64,000 bases of DNA. Origin: Sphingobacterium sp. SGG-5 (GTDB taxonomy: Bacteria > Bacteroidota > Bacteroidia > Sphingobacteriales > Sphingobacteriaceae). The DNA lies in assembly GCF_011043525.1 (NCBI RefSeq), contig NZ_JAAKGO010000005.1, positions 124,001 through 188,000 of the forward strand, in the 5' to 3' direction. The translations under genes and the position numbers were made by a program. Shown piece by piece: positions 62,907-64,000 of this stretch; position 1 is the stretch's first letter, and each line of letters opens with the position of its first letter. Under the pieces are notes generated by a model. It saw only the letters and a program-made list of their open reading frames with translations. It was not told the DNA's origin and ran no database searches.

Positions 62907-63643
62907 TTGATAGCTTCATAAATGGTACAAAAGCCAAAGGTCTGCGGCATAACATGTGTTGTTGTAAACCCCGCTTCCTTCGTAAAAGCCGCAAAACGCT
63001 GACCATCCGGAAATTTGGAAACCGACTCGGGCAAATAAGAGTAAGCACTGGCGTCCTTCGAGATAAAACGCCCGATAAAAGGGACAATTTTATGAAAATA
63101 AAGGTGGAAAAGCTGCTTCACCGGGAATTTCTTGGGATTGGAAAGTTCCAATATAATTGCACGTCCCCCCGGCTTCAAAACGCGTCTAATCTCCGCCAAT
63201 CCGCGGTCGAGATTTTCGAAATTACGGACACCAAACGCTACGGTAACCGCATCAAATGTATTGTCGTCAAACTGGAGGTTTTCCGAATCACCGACCTGTA
63301 CTTCAAACTGAGATGTTAATCCCTTTTTCTGGATTTTCTCCTTTGCGACCTCCAACATACCTGCGGAGATGTCCACACCAATAATTTTTTTGGGCTGAAG
63401 CAGTTGAATAGCCTCTATAGCAAAGTCACCCGTTCCGGTGGCCACATCCAATATCAATTGAGGCTGTGATGATTTTAAAAGCCGAATAGCTTTTTTTCGC
63501 CAGATCACATCGATCCGTAAAGTCATGATACGATTTAATAAATCATATTTAGGCGATATGTTGTTGAACATATCGGAGACCTGCTCTTTTTTCCCTCCCA
63601 ACTTGGTTTTGTAGGGTTTCAATGTGGAAGCTTCGTTGGACAT
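62903..63643 (-). CDS. ubiE: Demethylmenaquinone methyltransferase (UbiE/MenG)
   Basis: The 246-residue SAM-dependent enzyme makes menaquinone, the respiratory quinone of this phylum, from demethylmenaquinone. 'QVSDMFNNISPKYDLLNRIM' is the UbiE/COQ5 N-terminal signature. 'LILDVATGTGDFAIEA' is the SAM-binding loop. 'KIIGVDISAGMLEVAKEKI', 'DAVTVAFGVRNFENLDRGLA' and 'RVLKPGGRAIILELSNP' follow. Length is normal. The TAnnTTTG box lies only 5 bases before the ATG, implying a nearly leaderless mRNA. It is the first gene of ubiE-porT-SDR-yqeY. Confidence 0.96.
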   Translation of the reverse strand: MSNEASTLKPYKTKLGGKKEQVSDMFNNISPKYDLLNRIMTLRIDVIWRKKAIRLLKSSQPQLILDVATGTGDFAIEAIQLLQPKKIIGVDISAGMLEVAKEKIQKKGLTSQFEVQVGDSENLQFDDNTFDAVTVAFGVRNFENLDRGLAEIRRVLKPGGRAIILELSNPKKFPVKQLFHLYFHKIVPFIGRFISKDASAYSYLPESVSKFPDGQRFAAFTKEAGFTTTHVMPQTFGFCTIYEAIK

Positions 63644-63647
63644 AGGA

Positions 63648-63655
63648 CAAAGGTA
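63648..63655 (-). promoter_or_regulatory. -7 box for ubiE
   Basis: The minus strand reads TACCTTTG, a perfect TAnnTTTG, just 5 bases upstream of the ubiE ATG. The predicted transcript would start within a few bases of the ATG. Confidence 0.5.
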
Positions 63656-63966
63656 ATATAATAATTAAAAAGTTGAAAAGACAAAAAGAAGTGGCTATTT
63701 ATTAACAGTACACAAAGTTATCCACACTTACACAACTTTATGATTACCAAATCGTTTAAAATTTAGTTAACAGGTTTTCAACACTGCATGTGAATGATGT
63801 ATCATGGTTTGATTACCGTAGTGACGCCCATGTTTGAACACTTATCCACTGATGTTTAGAATTTGTCCATTCTTTGAAGAGCTATTTTTTATACATTTGT
63901 TTTCGCAACGACAAAGGTTTAGGTCGGATGCTCAATTAGGAATTTAATCTCGGAACTTTAGCTATA
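63656..63966. other. AT-rich intergenic region with two DnaA-box matches
   Basis: TTATCCACA (63718-63726) is an exact DnaA box and TTATCCACT (63842-63850) differs by one base. Both are in the same orientation and sit in AT-rich sequence between the divergent ubiE and the gene entering from the right edge. This could be part of a replication origin or a DnaA-regulated promoter. No dnaA, dnaN or other origin-linked gene is seen within the window. Confidence 0.35.
63892..63899 (+). promoter_or_regulatory. -7 box for the gene at the right edge
   Basis: TACATTTG is a perfect TAnnTTTG, 67 bases before the ATG at 63967. TTTG at 63873-63876 is upstream but at a short spacing of 15 bases. Confidence 0.45.
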
Positions 63967-64000
63967 ATGAATCAGGAATTTTCAGGTCAGTCGTCCAATT
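63967..64000 (+). CDS. Start of an unidentified gene cut by the window edge
   Basis: ATG at 63967 opens a frame reading MNQEFSGQSSN to the last base. A promoter-like box lies 67 bases upstream and the frame has no stop before the edge. Eleven residues are too few for any identification. Confidence 0.35.
   Translation, partial: MNQEFSGQSSN

Overview
The window looks like a chromosome segment of a Bacteroidota bacterium, most likely Sphingobacteriaceae (Sphingobacterium or Pedobacter relatives). The grounds are a SusC/SusD pair driven by an ECF sigma factor and FecR, type IX secretion (T9SS) substrates with the 'NVITPNGDGxND' gliding-type C-terminal domain, PorP/SprF and PorT homologues, a glycine-lipid acyltransferase pair, the housekeeping order CBS protein - nadK - DUF6089 - uppS - bamA - ompH - ompH, and promoters of the TAnnTTTG type without clear Shine-Dalgarno sites. 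No tRNA, rRNA, CRISPR array or intact insertion sequence was seen.

Layout. 1-4.4 kb: the 3' end of a zinc-dependent phospholipase C-like gene and a convergent, stop-overlapping T9SS adhesin. 4.5-11 kb: queE, a striking 22-bp-periodic array of dyad units, an OmpA/TPR/PD40 protein, a possible orphan small RNA, a degenerate NUDIX transcription regulator and a DUF5686 outer-membrane protein. 11-16 kb: dnaE with a fused proofreading exonuclease, then trxA. 16-25.4 kb: sigma factor, FecR, SusC, SusD and a phosphodiester-glycosidase lipoprotein, a complete nutrient-uptake unit read on the minus strand.

25.5-32.5 kb: a five-gene cluster that I read as a chaperone-usher-like fibre system. It has two small secreted subunits, a PapD-like chaperone, a two-domain tip-like protein whose C-terminal domain matches the subunits, and a large beta-barrel usher-like protein. 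An AraC-type regulator lies directly upstream. A terminator hairpin sits after the second subunit and a 21-bp direct repeat lies upstream of it. This is the best candidate in the window for an undescribed system.

32.6-49.8 kb: a minus-strand T9SS adhesin locus consisting of a 3670-residue modular surface protein, PorP/SprF, an OmpA/PD40 protein, two secreted proteins that share a short C-terminal motif, and another T9SS substrate. A divergent small XRE regulator with an operator-like dyad sits at its head.

50-58.6 kb: the conserved envelope-biogenesis cluster (two OmpH/Skp, BamA, UppS, DUF6089, NAD kinase, CBS protein), interrupted between nadK and DUF6089 by gene debris. 58.7-63.6 kb: glsA/glsB-type acyltransferases, a short inverted-repeat element that supplies a stop codon, a YqeY protein, an SDR oxidoreductase, porT and ubiE/menG. 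The last 350 bases are AT-rich with two DnaA-box matches, a promoter and the first codons of an unidentified gene.

All homology calls come from reading motifs and architecture by eye. No search was run.
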